A stretch of DNA of 64,000 nucleotides from Coptis chinensis. Taxonomy: Eukaryota; Streptophyta; Magnoliopsida; Ranunculales; Ranunculaceae. The DNA lies in contig CM027382.1 of NCBI GenBank assembly GCA_015680905.1, positions 25,269,501-25,333,500 on the forward strand. The letters run 5' to 3'. The position numbers and the translations under genes were made by a program. Of the stretch, positions 1 to 12,648 are shown in pieces; position 1 is the first letter of the stretch, and the number at the start of each line of letters is the position of its first letter. The notes below the pieces were generated by a model. It ran no database searches. It was given only the letters and a program-made list of their open reading frames with translations, and had not been told where the DNA came from.

Positions 1-30
1 AATTTTATTAACACATGTTTTCTTTTGCAG

Positions 31-3000
31 GATGGAGATATAGTTAATATTGATGTTACTGTTTTTCTGAATGTAAGTTTTCATAATAGCCAAGATTTCA
101 GTTCTTAAATAATGAGCTTGTGTGCATCAAAGTATGTAGAATGGATTCCAATTGCATCACACTGTTCACACACATCTTTATATTTGAGCTTTTGAAATAT
201 TCATGATACCGGTTGTTCGTAAGTGGTATCATTATTTGTAATTGTTCTATTATCCTACAATGAGAATCATTAAACTTCAAAAGGTTCATGCTGATGCTGA
301 TTGCTGAGGTCCTAGCTTTCTTTGATGCTTTAGTTGATTTATTTACCTGATTATATGCAGGGATATCATGGTGATACATCAACAACATTCTTTTGCGGAA
401 ATGTTGATGACAGAGTCAGGAAACTGGTCGAGGTAGAATGTTGGAACTTTAACCTTTTGCTACTTCATGTAATATACTGTGGGTTTCTCTTCATATTAGT
501 TTGCCAAACTATTCCTTTCCTGTTTCTTTTATTAATCTGTGATCAAATATTGTAGGAACTTAGTAAACAAGATAATTAGGACATTGAGTGTTTTTCTTGG
601 GTTGGGGTGGAAGCATAGTACAAAATATCAGGATATGAATGTTTATCGATACTCAATTTCTTGATATGTATCGTGGATGTATACCCCTCTTTGGGGATAT
701 TTTACATTGTTTGATATGCAAATATCGTGGATATATCTAAAATATCGACAAATATTGTGGATAGTGTGGATATTTTTTGATATATCACGATATATCATTT
801 ATATTTATTTGAAATATAATGGTAAATATTAAATAAAATTGTTATCTAAACAAAATATCGCAAAATATCGCAATATATCATAAATTTCGTCAAAATATCA
901 CCGATATTTGCAATTGTATATATCTCTAAATTTATCGCGATATTTATGTATCTTTTGCTGAAATTGCGATATTTTGTACTATGGGTGGAAGACACCATCG
1001 TTTAGAAACAACTAAATCATTGTTGCTGTTAAAATTATTGTTATTTTCATTTCTGATTTAGGATTATGTTAATGAAAAGCGTGAGACCAAAGCAAACACA
1101 ATGAAGGAAAATTAAGCAGAATATCCCTATAACTATTGACTCTATTGACTCACTCGTCACCATTATCAAAGCTTGTAATATCCTCTTGTTTGTTTAGTTA
1201 CCCAAGCTGCTTGGTGGCTTCATTTGTTTAGTGATTATTTCTGGTTTTCATAGACATTTAGTAGGTTGGTTGATCTGAATGGTACTGGTGAATAGCTGTC
1301 ACATATTGATCTGCGTTTAGTTTTATTTTTTAAATTATTAAAAGTGCAGTTGGGATGGGATGACATGAGTTCTACAAGATCACATTTTGTTGAAGCTCTG
1401 AAAAGGTCATGCTACAATTGGTCTTAAATATTGTTCTTGGAGTATGCAATTTGAGACGTTGTAACTTTTAAGTAGGTGAGTAGTATTTTGAAGGTTTGAG
1501 GGTTTTCTCAATGTGTGGATAACTACTTGTATCTCTGTGAATGAAACTGGAAATATATGTGTGATGTAAAAAAAAAAACAATTCATCTTCTGTGACGAGC
1601 GTTTGTTCTTGAGTTAGTATTATTATATACAGTAAATGTTACTGGCCAGTGACCACCTGGATACACCTTTCTTCGCTGATCTGTGGGGATTGGGGAAATA
1701 TAAATAAACTACTAGTCCAATGTAGTAACTTGCTCTCTGATCTGTGATCTTGGAGTATCAAGTCTATGCTTCTTTTTTTCTTTGTTTTTTTTTCGTGGTA
1801 TCCACAATAGGCAAGATTTAAAGGTGGATTCGATGGTTATGGAATCTGCCCGTAGAAAACTTTGAAAAGTAACTCGTCATGCTATTTGTTGGTTCGTGTG
1901 ACTGGACCGATGGAGCAGATCAATCGGATCTTTTTGTGATAAATCCTCACCCCTTGAGTAAATAATCATCAAATTTAGGAAATGATGTGGTATTGGGTCT
2001 CCATAGGAAATGTAAATAATAAGTTTAAGTTCTAACTTTGGAGATCTTATTTTCATTAAGAGCATCTTTAATGGTGAGACCTCTTGAATACCAAACACCA
2101 AATTCTTGAAAATTTGGTAAAAACCATCTTTTAATGGTGAGACCTCTTGAATACCAAACAAAAAAAACACCAAATTGGCTCTAATTTGGTGTTTGCTTTG
2201 GTGTTGTATCAAATGTACATCGCGGTGTTTTGAACATTGCGTGGGCAAAAACACCTTTTCATTTCTGGACAAAAACAAGCTTCTATTGTGGGCTTTTCTG
2301 TCGCGGTGTTCCGAAAGCAGCGGCTGTGTTGGGCTTTATTTGGCGCGGTTTTGGAAACACGGCGACGTACATTTGGTGCTCAATTTTTGATGTTTCCACT
2401 GAAGTTGTTTGGTGTTTATTTGGTTTGGTAAAAAAAATTTGGTGTTTTTCAGGTCTCACCATTAAAGATGCTCTAAGGCATTTACTGTGACTCCATTATC
2501 TAATGGGTTCTTTTCTTTATTTCCTATTTCCATTATCTAGTAAGGCTCTTTCTTACTTGTTTTCAGTTTCTCTCTGCAATAAATCCTTGTCTTCTTGATT
2601 TAAAGAAAAGAGAAAGAAGAAAAAGAAAAGAAAGAAAAGTATCCCCTTGTCTGAATTGTTGCTTGTAGTCCCCCTGCCCCTGGTTTCTCTGATATATTTA
2701 ATTTCACTACTTTACAAAATTTAAAATTTGCATATTGTTTGGACTATTTTTATTTTCAATACACTCCTTAATTTATGTCACTCTTTTTTTTATTGACAAG
2801 CTATGATGCACGGATACTGCCAATTTTACCCATTGCACTTGTGTCAACCATGTACTATACTGGTACTGGTACTGGTACAAGATACGCTTTGGATACTGCT
2901 GAAACACCTATCTCACATAGCCATGAATAATATGGGTGGGGTGGGTTGGAGTAAAACAGGCAAACAGCGATGGATAAGAAGAAATTGCTGCTAATCTGTA

Positions 3001-6000
3001 ATCACAACGCTCGTACCTAATTGTTGTTAGTTAGTAATCGCAACACCATCTTATGTTCGAAATCATATTGAAATGTTATATTTTCTAAAAATGCCATACT
3101 TATATTCCCGTAGACATGTCCTAGATTCCTAGATTTGTGTCCTAGATTTTAAGAAAATTCTGTATTGTACCCTGTACCTGTGTTGCCATGTTGGTACCTG
3201 TATTAGTATCCATGCATCATAGTTGGCAAGCCTGTTTTAAATGAGATCAGTAATCAGTAATGTTGGTGGGGTTTGAACCCCACCTACGGTATCATCACAT
3301 AAGGGTTTTCCAATTACGCTAGCTGGCACCTGCAATTTATGTCATTTCCATAAGGCAATGATATTTCTTTTCCAAATATCCATGACCAAAATGCTTTTTT
3401 CCTTGTTTGTCCTTTTAGGTAACCAAGGAATGTCTTTACAAAGCTATAGCAATTTGTGCACCTGGAGTGGAGTTCAAGAAAATTGGGAAAACTATACAGT
3501 AAGACACTGTAGCATTTGGTTTGTTTATTCAAATTCATCTTGTGTCACCAAGTGGCTTCTAGCTACTTTTACCGTGGTGTTTCACTTTTTGTATATTTTG
3601 TTTTATTTTATGGAAGGGGTATGACTTTTGAGGAAGAAAATATAGATGTGTGCAAGGAAAAAGCAACAAAAAAGAACATAGCTTCAATTTGGTGCTTGTT
3701 CGTGCATCACATGAATAGTACTTGAACTAAATATATATGTTAAGAAGGCGTTTTTGCATCTAGAAATCATGATGCAACATTCATGTTGGACAGATAACTG
3801 CTGCACTACCAGACTGAAGGACGCTGCCATGTCACTGCATGCGTTTGCACAACTTTAGAGGCCCAAAATACCCTTCAAAGTTCCCATATGGTTAACAGAC
3901 TCATTTCTAACAACTTTTGTTTACAGAGGGACGCCAGGTTAACAAAAAAGTCCACAAGGACGTGATTTTGAAGTTAGTTCCTTGTGTTGTATTAGTATTA
4001 ACACCTTGAAAGAAGGGCATTAAACACCCCAATTTTGAAGGATCTGGCCCACCATGCTACATTTTTGAGTTTATTGTCATCCTCCCAAGTATCCGTTATC
4101 CTTTGAAACTAGTGCCCTTCGATCTTGAAATGTGACTAATATACCCTAGAATTTTAAGTCATTTGAAGTTAGAGCTCAATGAACAATTTTTACTTTTTCT
4201 TTTCTTTTCTTAAAAAAAAATTACTTGGCCATTTCAAGCATGCTAATGCCTTGTGAGAATCCTTTATTTTATTTATTTCATTACTATCGCTTCAACATTG
4301 TGTGTTGAGCGTGTAACTCGTAGGTTATTAACTTCTAAATTTAAATTTAGATTCCTCATCAGTTCGATCTCACTCACAAGTAAAGTTTTTACGTAGTGAC
4401 CATGCAGATAAATATCGCTTTGGTGTTGTTAGACAGTTTGTGGGCCATGGTGTGGGGCGGGTTTTTCATTCTGATCCAGTTGTACTACATTATAGTAAGT
4501 ATTCAGAATTTAAGATGACATTCATGCATTCTGTTTTATCTTCTGTGTGGGTTATAAGTTGGATTTCGTCTAAATAGTATTTGTAACTTGGGTACTTTTT
4601 ATTTGTTTTTCTTCGTCAAAGTAATGTCTGTTTTTCGTTCAAATAATATTATGTTGACAGTAGATGGTAAAGTATCTTACAACATTTGGACTTGTGTCCC
4701 GTATTAAATTTCAGTCCGAGTCCAGGGTCTGAAAATATATACTGATTTGTATTGGAAAATTTTACATGTTGTTAATGTAAAGACTTTTTAAGAAGCTTAA
4801 AGATTGTTTACTTTCTGGGTGAAATGTCAAAAAGAAACTTCTGAGGATTGAGCATTTCATGTAGAGTATAATTTGTACCATCATGTTCCACCACCCAATG
4901 TGTGTGAGGGGTGCTCTAGAGGAAAGGGGCTTGGTAATGATCTTTAACAACTGTTCAAAAGTCTTAAAATATGTTAAATTTGTTTACCTCAGAAGCTTTA
5001 TCGATCAATACTTTTTTGCAAATTTGTTTATCTTAATAACTGTATTCTTAAATAGTCCATGTATAGTGAAGTACTTCGCAAACTTGAACCCTGATGGAAG
5101 ATGAGACGTGATAAAAGAGATGTTTTAACTGGTCAATCTGCCTGAGATAGGTATAAGGAACTATTCCCCGTAAAATGTACCTCAAGTCTTTCATGAGTCT
5201 GCTATGCCTTTTCTGTTAGCCCTGGTGTTGAGATTTAAAATTTTGATTCCATGAGACATTGGTTGTCCTCTATTGTGTAGTCAATCAAATGCTTTTTCAA
5301 GTGATTTTTGTTGACCCCAAAGACTAGGTGTGGTCCCACCTATGCCCCCGAGCCTCCTCTCATCTGACATATGTGGGACCACACCTAGTCTTTGGGGTCA
5401 ACAAAAATCACTTGAAAAAGCATTTGATTGACTACACAATAGAATATGCCCTTCCACATATGTTCCCAGGAGGATCATGGGAAACCATGTCAGTCACCTG
5501 AGATCAGATATCATTTAGGAGGTGTTGACACTTGATATTCTCAATGAGCATTTCTGTGCTTTTTTGCATGTATGGGGCTTCTTAGCCCAATGTATCGAGG
5601 AGCCAACATTTTTGTTTTTTATCTTTTGCAGGAAACAATGATCCCGGCCGCATGGTATTGGGTCAGACATTTACTATAGGTAATAAATTTATACACGTAA
5701 ATGACCTTTTACCCTATCATCATGTTTGTTGCCACTGTTGTTCATAAATGTTGCGTCATATAACCAAGACTCATGGTGCGTTCTGGAGACATTATGGACC
5801 ATTTATGTTAAAGTGTAAATTTGAAGGATCTACTACAACCAGGAGGCAAACTCTGGATGCACTTTTCCTCTCTATGTGAATTAAATTAGAAGCTTCTGTC
5901 TGATACTTCGAGAGATAAAGATAGCTTACATTTGGTACCAAAAAGAGCAAAGTGACATAGTGAGCGCAAATGAACTGATCATGGTGGTCACTACATCCTA

Positions 6001-6767
6001 AGGAGCATCAGGAAACAGAAGCAAACATGAAATTTTGTTGTATAGGGAAAATGACATAAGACGCTACAGGCAACCTAAAATAGAAAAAGATTGATATAGA
6101 GCTCTAAATGCCTCATGGTGGTATGTTTATATGCTCCTATATCTGTTTTAGAGATGTCTGTTTCTGTCTTCATGTTATATTGGATAAGTAGTTTTAGCCA
6201 CAGCATTACGCGATGACGCAAGTGATTTTGACTAAGGAGAAACAGCAATCCGTTAGTAATGCCATTTCAGATTAACTTAAGCTCTCACACAAAGTGGAAA
6301 AACTGAAGTATTCAGACAAAAAAAAAAACTTGAAAGAAGATGGTATGACTTGAGACACCTTTTTGAAGCATATATACCTAACCAGACGTCCAGAAGGCTT
6401 AGCCCATGTAATACATGCGGTTGTTTTTGTAATCAAAATCAAAACACTCTTATCAATGTGGTTTGAAGTGAAACATATCATGTGAACGTGTGAGGTATGC
6501 TTGTAGGCCTGAGCCTTCAAATTTCAAACTCTTTTCTATATTCGACCTTTCATAATGACTACTATGCCTAAATGTATTTTTGCTCACAGAATCTTTACCT
6601 GATTAATATTGATGCCTGCAGAGCCAATGCTGACAATGGGTAGCTTTAATCCTGTTATGTGGGATGATAACTGGACGGTTGTTACATCAGATGGGAGTAT
6701 GTCAGCTCAGTTCGAGCATACCTTGTTAATCACTCAAGACGGAGCTGAGATATTGACCCAGTGTTAG
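31..6767 (+). CDS. MAP1: Organelle-type methionine aminopeptidase 1, C-terminal part (6 exons, 5' end outside window)
   Basis: Removes the initiator methionine from new proteins; the plant MAP1B/C/D group works in plastids and mitochondria. Exons read by splice signals and unbroken phase: 31-72, 361-432, 3419-3498, 4397-4494, 5632-5679, 6622-6767. Together they give 161 codons plus stop TAG at 6765-6767. All five metal ligands of type I MetAPs are visible: Asp in NIDVTV, Asp in HGDTS, His in GHGVGR, Glu in TIEPML and Glu in QFEHT. The C-terminus ITQDGAEIL is typical of the family. The N-terminus, targeting peptide and promoter lie upstream of base 1, so plastid versus mitochondrial targeting cannot be read here. 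Introns are long (up to 2986 bases) and hold MITEs, a SINE and a hairpin. No frameshift or missing residue is seen, so the gene looks functional. Family call is firm; the exact paralogue is inferred. Confidence 0.93.
614..983. mobile_element. MITE with 8-bp target duplication (hAT-like) in MAP1 intron
   Basis: Terminal inverted repeats CATAGTACAAAATATC at the left and its reverse complement ending at 983. The flanks are a perfect 8-bp direct repeat, ggtggaag (606-613 and 984-991). The 370-bp body is AT-rich and full of gatatat/atatcg motifs. An 8-bp duplication fits hAT (or MULE) elements; no coding capacity. Confidence 0.8.
2060..2473. mobile_element. Tourist/PIF-Harbinger-like MITE in MAP1 intron
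   Basis: Perfect inverted ends starting GAGCATCTTTAATGGTGA, with the complement ending at 2473. It is flanked by TAA on both sides (2057-2059 and 2474-2476), the 3-bp target typical of PIF/Harbinger. The 414-bp body has internal copies of the left end (near 2134-2160) and inverted aatttggtgtt blocks. The overlapping open frames in this span are not genes. Confidence 0.82.
3221..3334 (-). mobile_element. tRNA-derived SINE, copy 1 (in MAP1 intron)
   Basis: Read on the minus strand it starts ttgcaggtgccagctagcg, carries an A-box-like TAGCGTAATTGG and a B-box-like GGGTTCAAACCCC about 30 bases further on, and ends near aaacaggcttgccaa. The same unit occurs on the plus strand at 28661-28800. Two dispersed copies with an internal pol III promoter layout support a SINE; a tRNA gene is not supported because there is no cloverleaf. 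Confidence 0.6.
5269..5443. repeat. Near-perfect long hairpin (76-bp arms, 23-bp loop)
   Basis: Left arm 5269-5344 and right arm 5368-5443 are reverse complements with about one mismatch. It lies in the MAP1 intron 4495-5631. No convincing target duplication is seen. A transcript would form a long stem that could be diced into small RNAs; this is inferred. It may instead be a foldback MITE. Confidence 0.85.
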
Positions 6768-7353
6768 AATCATTCGACCGGTGAAGGGGAGGACACTAAC
6801 AGATGATTCCCTTTTATTCAGAAATTTGTCATTAACAGGACTGGTGGCCTGATAAAGTACCTTGTCTAACAGGCACCAGTGGTATTCATTGTTGAATTCA
6901 GTGGCTCGCTTGGGATTTAAAATATACATATAGATTTACTGTTATGTCTGTGAAATAGCTGCATGAAATTATTTTGACGACTTGAAAAAAAACTAAGAAA
7001 AGAAAATATTGAAGGACTGCCGTTGTGCCTTTTCATATTTGATCGTGTACTTGATGAGACTTTGAGAGTACAAAAACCATGTGTGTGTTAGCTAGCATGA
7101 ATGAGGCCGAGTCCAATGGTTGTCAACTCCCTGACCAGCGATGCGCCATCTTTATTTCTTCCCGCACCCAAAATTTTCAGCGCCAATTCTGCCAACAATT
7201 TCAGAAGATCACCCCTGAAATTTTACCCCAACACTCCCAATTCAAGTATTCAACAACCAACAGTCTGGCTTCAAACCTTTGAAGGAGGTAGTATTACAAA
7301 CCTTTGAAGGAGGTAGTATTACAAGATGTTGGTTCTCCAAGTATGTACTTTTA
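6768..7353. other. MAP1 3' flank with a 25-bp tandem duplication
   Basis: 3' untranslated and intergenic DNA with no supported gene. A 25-bp unit (aaacctttgaaggaggtagt and the next bases) is repeated exactly twice at about 7272-7321. Confidence 0.6.
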
Positions 7354-7790
7354 GGGTGTGTTTGTTAAATTTTAATTTATGGAAAGGAAAGGAAATAAAA
7401 TGGGTGGTCCACTATGGAATGAAATGGAATGGAAAGGAAATAATTTTAAATGGTATGTGTTTGGTAAACTGGGAAAAGGAAAGTAAAAACTACGGAAATG
7501 AATAATCATGTTTGTTTGCAAAAGCTATGGAAAGGAATAATTGTATTGTTGGGTCATGGGTGTATTAGTAGTAAATCCCTATCTATTTATTTCCTTTCCT
7601 TTCCTTTCCACAAAATTTTCGGGAATTAGCTAAGAACACAAAACCTTTTCCATTTCCATGATTTTGTTTCCATATGGAAAAGCTCATTTCCTTTCCATGG
7701 GTAAACAAACACCTTAAAAACTATGGAAAAAGTGGACTACTCTTATTTTCCTTTCCTTTCCATAGTGTTTCCATCATAACAAACACACCC
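7354..7790. mobile_element. Tourist-like MITE with TTA target duplication
   Basis: Inverted ends GGGTGTGTTTGTT (7354 on) and aacaaacacaccc (to 7790), flanked by TTA at 7351-7353 and 7791-7793. The body is 437 bp with many ggaaagg/cctttcc blocks that pair across the element. No coding capacity. Confidence 0.82.
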
Positions 7791-7836
7791 TTAATATAAC
7801 TTCATTTATTTACTTAAACGGTGTTGAAGATTCATC

Positions 7837-8500
7837 TGTTGGAGTTATCCCTCACATGAGGAGTCTGAGCCGGATGTAAACGGCTTAATTCGCGATCAAG
7901 ATAAGTCGATGCCCGCTCGATAGAACTCGCGACTTCGGCTTCGAGTTCCAATAACATAGGGCGACCCATTCAAAGTGGAAGCGCCAGGCCTTCGGCTTCC
8001 AGTCTTCAGTGACTCGCCAGAGCGAGTTTATGGCCAGCATAATTTTGTGGGCCTTGCTAAGACCCTGAATTTGGTTTTGGAGATAAAACCAAAAATCAAA
8101 GGTTTTGGAAAACCTAACCTAACAAAACCAAACAAGTCGGAAGGATTGGAATCGGACTAAAACAAAGAGAGTACCTTTCTGAGAGATACAACCCTCAGAA
8201 AGAGATAAGAGTGATCTAGTAAGGTGAGAATAAGGAGAGATTGTAATCTTCCTTCCCATTTTATTAAGAACCGACTCTTGTGGAAGTAGGCATCATTGGC
8301 GAACCACGGTAAATCTTTGTGTTGTGGTTTTGCTTTAACCGCTTTTACATTATTATCTGTTGTTAATAGTTGTTTAGCGAGTTGGGCATGTTAGTATAGG
8401 TTGTAGTTGATATTTAGATTTTGTCCGGAGTTGAATTGAGTTCATATACAAGTTATCTGTGTAGTGGGGGAACCGATTGGTATTGGTGTAATCCCCAACA
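7837..8500 (+). repeat. 5' LTR of copia A copy 1
   Basis: Starts TGTTGGAGTTATCCCTCACA and ends ccccaaca. It matches 12649-13288: the R/U5 half (about 8060-8500) is nearly identical, while the U3 part (about 7870-8040) differs by many small indels. Confidence 0.93.
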
Positions 8501-8502
8501 AG

Positions 8503-8519
8503 TGGTATCAGAGCCTTGG
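8503..8519 (+). other. Primer binding site, initiator tRNA-Met type
   Basis: TGGTATCAGAGCCTTGG begins two bases after the LTR end. This is the standard plant copia site complementary to initiator tRNA-Met. Confidence 0.92.
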
Positions 8520-8607
8520 TTAGAATAGCCTAGGGTGTTATCCGAATCTTGGTCAGAAGGTGTTTTGTTAAATTCCCGAGAAGATTTGAGGTTAAATAAC
8601 TTGTAGA

Positions 8608-11600
8608 GATGGACCATTCCGTGAACACCGCATGATGAGTCCGAATAGGAAAAACTACACCATCCGGAAAGCCAAGATGGAAGACTTGCTATCTTGCAAG
8701 GACTTGGCACTTCCCATTGAGAATGAGGAGTAAAACCGAAAAGACCCGATGAGGGCCGAAAGTGGAAAAAGCTTGCGAGAAAAGCAATTGGATACATTCG
8801 ACGGATGGATTGGACGGCGGTGTCTTTCACCATGTGGCCCAAGAGACTACGACGCCCCGGTCATGGAAGAAACTTCGAAGACCTTTATGAGAGGAAGTCG
8901 GGTGGAAACAAAGTGCTAGTCGTTAAGAAGTTTGCGGAACCACGAAGTACCAAGAAGGTTCTTCAATGTCCGAGCATCTTAATGAAGTCTGAGAATATCA
9001 TCAATCGGATGCATTTGATGAAGATCAATTTGGGGGAGGCGAAGTTGAGGCTTTGTTTCTATTAGGCTCTACCCGAAAGTTGGGAGACATTAGCGGTTTC
9101 TCTACATGGAGCGACCAAGGATGGAATTGTTACCATGGAGATGGCTACCACGTCTTTGTTGAATGAGGAGACTAGAAGGAGTGCAAAGAAGGCTCTTCTC
9201 GCTCGAGGAGGTCCTTTTCACGAGAAACGGGGGAGAGGTCGGGCGAAAAAAACCATCTCGTTCTAGAGGTGATGGCAGGTAAATCTTTAGAACTCCTAAA
9301 GGCAGAGAGGCAATGTTACTATTGTGCCACCAAAGGCCACTTCGGATATGAGTCGAGAACGAAGAGGGATGAGAAGAATAACGTGGTACATGAAGACATG
9401 GTGCGAGGAACGGAAACCTTGGCGAGATAATACCGCGACTAGTCGATGACCTAGTGGGAATTACGGTCGGTTGGTGTGTCTTTGTTCGAGTACCTCATGT
9501 CGGATACTGAGTGGGTGATGATAAAGGAGCATCCTAATCAAGGGGATTCTTCACTACCTACATGGTGAATATGGTGAAGTGAGGATGGGTAACGATGGCG
9601 CCTCGAAGATTATAGGCATTGGAGATGTTCATGTAGAAACCAATGTCGGCTACACCTTGACACTCAAGGATGTAAGACATGTCCCCGACATACGGTTAAG
9701 CTAATTAATTTTGGGAAATTAGATGATGATGGCTTTGTAAACTCGTTTGGTAGCGGGGTATGGAACCGGAAAGAGAGGTTCCATTCAGAAGGCCGGAGGA
9801 AAGAAAACTTGCTCTCTTTACAAAAACCTGAGGCTAGTTTGTGTAAAGCGAAGCGAATCGCGTAAGAAGAAACTTCATCCGAATCGTGGCACAAGAGGAC
9901 CGCGGTCACATGGGCATAAAAGGGATGGAAGTTCTTGCTAAGCAAAAGGCCATGCCGGACATTAAAGGTACACATTTAAGTACATGTACTCATTGAAATT
10001 TGGTGTCTTTCCAAAGAATCTCACGAAAGGACGTCCTTGAACTAGTGCACGGACTTATGTGGTCCTATGAGAGTGAAGTCCCACCGAGGGAGCTTGTACT
10101 TCTTGACATTCATTGATGATCGTCCAAGAAAGATATGGGTCTATAGTCGAAGACCAGGATGAAGTACTTGGCGTGTTTGAGAAATTCCACAAAGATGGTG
10201 GAAAGAGAGCTGGGAAGTTGTTGAAGTGTATTCGCCGGATAATGGGGGTGAGTACATTGGGCCATTTGAAGAGTATTGCGAGTCATGGGATTCGTCATGA
10301 AGCGGACCGTTCCCAAGACACCGCTAAAGAATGGAATAGGAGAGAGAATGAACCGTACCATTGTAGAGGATAAGATGCATGCTATCTCACTCTAAGCTAC
10401 CTAGGTTACTCTTGGGTAGAAGCATGCGTCTGCAAGTGCATGTGATCAACTTTGTCACCAAAGAAAGCCTCGAATAGTGATTATCCGGAGAGATGGTATG
10501 GTGATGTTGATTATGGATACTTGAGGTATTTGGGTGCGGGGCATTTGTGCATATTCGAAGGATGAGAGATTCAAGCTTGATGACAAAGCCAAGCGGTGCA
10601 TTTTTCGGGTTATGGAGATGAAAAGTTTGGTTACAAACTCTATGATCCGATTAACAAGAAGGTAATCCGAAGTCGAGATGTTGTGTTCCCTGGAAGACCA
10701 AACCATAGCAGACTTTGAGGAGGGAGAAGCTACAAGCTTTCACCAATGATCTTGTTGATTGAGAACCGGAAGTTCCTACCGTGGAACGTCGCGAAGGCAT
10801 TGAGAATGCGAGAGAACCATGAGTTTGAAGCTCATGATGAGAATCCTATTGCTCATGATGGGATAGAACCTATTGGTATAGAAGATGCAGATGAGATGCA
10901 TGAACCACCACCGAGCAAGCGAAGTGTATCCTCCCCGAGGCACCGTGAGATGGGGCAAGGAGGTCCGCAGGAGGAGAATAGCTTCAACCAGGTATCCACC
11001 ACATGCGTGCGTGCTACTATCGGATGGTGGAGAACCTATGTACTATCAAGAGGCACTTGAAGCGTACGGACAAAGAAAAGTGGTTGAAGGCCATGCATGA
11101 CGAGATGGATTCTTTGCATAAGAATCACACTTTATGAGTTAGTTGAGAAACCCACGGGGAGAAAAGTTCTCAAGAATAAGTGGATATACAAAGTCAAGCA
11201 TGAGGAGAACAATCCTCACCCAAGGCACAAAGCTTCGCCTTGTTGTGAAGGGATTCTGGGTCAAAGGAAAGGGATTGACTTTGATGAGATTTTCTCTCTG
11301 TAGTGAAGATGACTTCTATTGGTATTGGGTATGGCCGCAAGTATGAACCTAGAGGTTGAGCCAACTAGATGTTAAGACGGCTTTTCTTCATAGAGACCTT
11401 GAAGAAGATGTCTACATGGACCCGACCCGTAGGGTTTGAGGTCAAAGGCAAAGGAGCACCTAGTATGCAAGGCGATAAAGAGCTTGTATGGGTTGAAGCA
11501 AGCACCGAGACAATTGGTACATAAAGTTTGACTCCTTTATGGTGAAGCAAGGATACAAGAAGTCCGCTTCCGATCATTGTCGCGTTTGTTGAGAGATTTC

Positions 11601-12346
11601 GGATGGAGATTTCATTGTTATTTCGTATGTGGATGATATGTTGATAGTTGGCCCAAACATCAACAAGATATCCAAGCTGAAGAAAGACTTGAGTAAGTCC
11701 TTTGAGATGAAGGATTTGGGTCAAGCAAAGCAGATACTTGGGATGCGGATCACTCGTGACAGAAAGAGTGGAAAGTTGTGGCTTTCTCAAGAAAGCTACA
11801 TTGAGAAGGTGTTGAAGAGATTCAACATGGATCAAAGAAACCCGATCGGTTGTCCGCTTGGTGGCCGGCCCGCATGACCAAAGAGATGTGTAAAGGGGTG
11901 AGCATGAGCAAGAGTCGGATGGAAAAGATTCCTTATGCATCCCGAAATGGGCGGTTTGATGTATGCCATGGTGTGTACTAGACCAGGACATTGCTTTTCG
12001 CCGTTGGGGTGGTAAGCGATTTCGTCAAACGGGTAAAGAACATTGGGAAGGTGTTAAGTGGATATTGAGATATCTCAAAGGCACTTCCAAATCATGTTTG
12101 TGCTTTGGTGGAAGTAAGCCCCTTACTTGAAGCCTGCTAATCGATGCGCATATGGCGGTGATGATGTCTTCGATGAAGTCCACCTCCGGTTATCCGGGTT
12201 ACTTTTTTGCGGGGGGAGTTTCTTGGCAATCTAAGTTGCAAAAGTGTGTTGCCTCTCCACTACGAAGCCCGAGTACATTGCAGCCAATCGAGTGTTGCAA
12301 AGAGTTGCTATGGATGAAGAGGTTCTTCGACGAAAACCAGGCATAA
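8608..12346 (+). pseudogene. Copia A copy 1 gag-pol remnant
   Basis: Pieces of gag (KAKMEDL near 8670, YERKSGGNK near 8888), a zinc-knuckle block (CYYCATKGH near 9313, last Cys lost), integrase (VCxAFVHI-like and GYGDEKFGYKL blocks near 10520-10640), RT and RNase H can be followed in shifting frames. The best-preserved piece is RT around 11629-11877, which keeps YVDDM and the SKLKKDLSKSFEMKDLGQAK block in one frame. RNase H traces (SKLQKCV, KELLWMKRFFDE) follow to 12346. Compared with the copies at 46-51 kb and 61-64 kb there are many one- to four-base gaps. It cannot encode a working polyprotein. Confidence 0.88.
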
Positions 12347-12648
12347 AGTAAAACGGTTTGTAGTTCTATGTGACGGTCGAGGCGCCATCCACTTCGAGCA
12401 AGAATCCGAAGTTTTCATTCTAGATCCAAGCACATACACGCGTTATCATTGGATTAGAGAAGTACTTTCGAAGACAAGCATTTGTGTATCGAGAAGATCC
12501 ATACCGACAAGAACGGCCGGATATGATGACCAAAGTCTTACCGAAAAGGTAAGTTTGATGTTTGTTGTCTATTGCGGAATGGCGACACCTCCTCTGTTGA
12601 TTTGGCAATTGCATGGAGGTAGCCCCCCACCATTTCGGGAGGGGAGAT

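Noticed and set aside
2175..2490. Three overlapping plus-strand open frames
   Set aside because: All lie inside the MITE at 2060-2473 and change frame with no domain.
3270..3334. tRNA-like A and B boxes
   Set aside because: No acceptor stem or anticodon loop can be drawn; the dispersed second copy with an A-rich tail makes a SINE the better reading.
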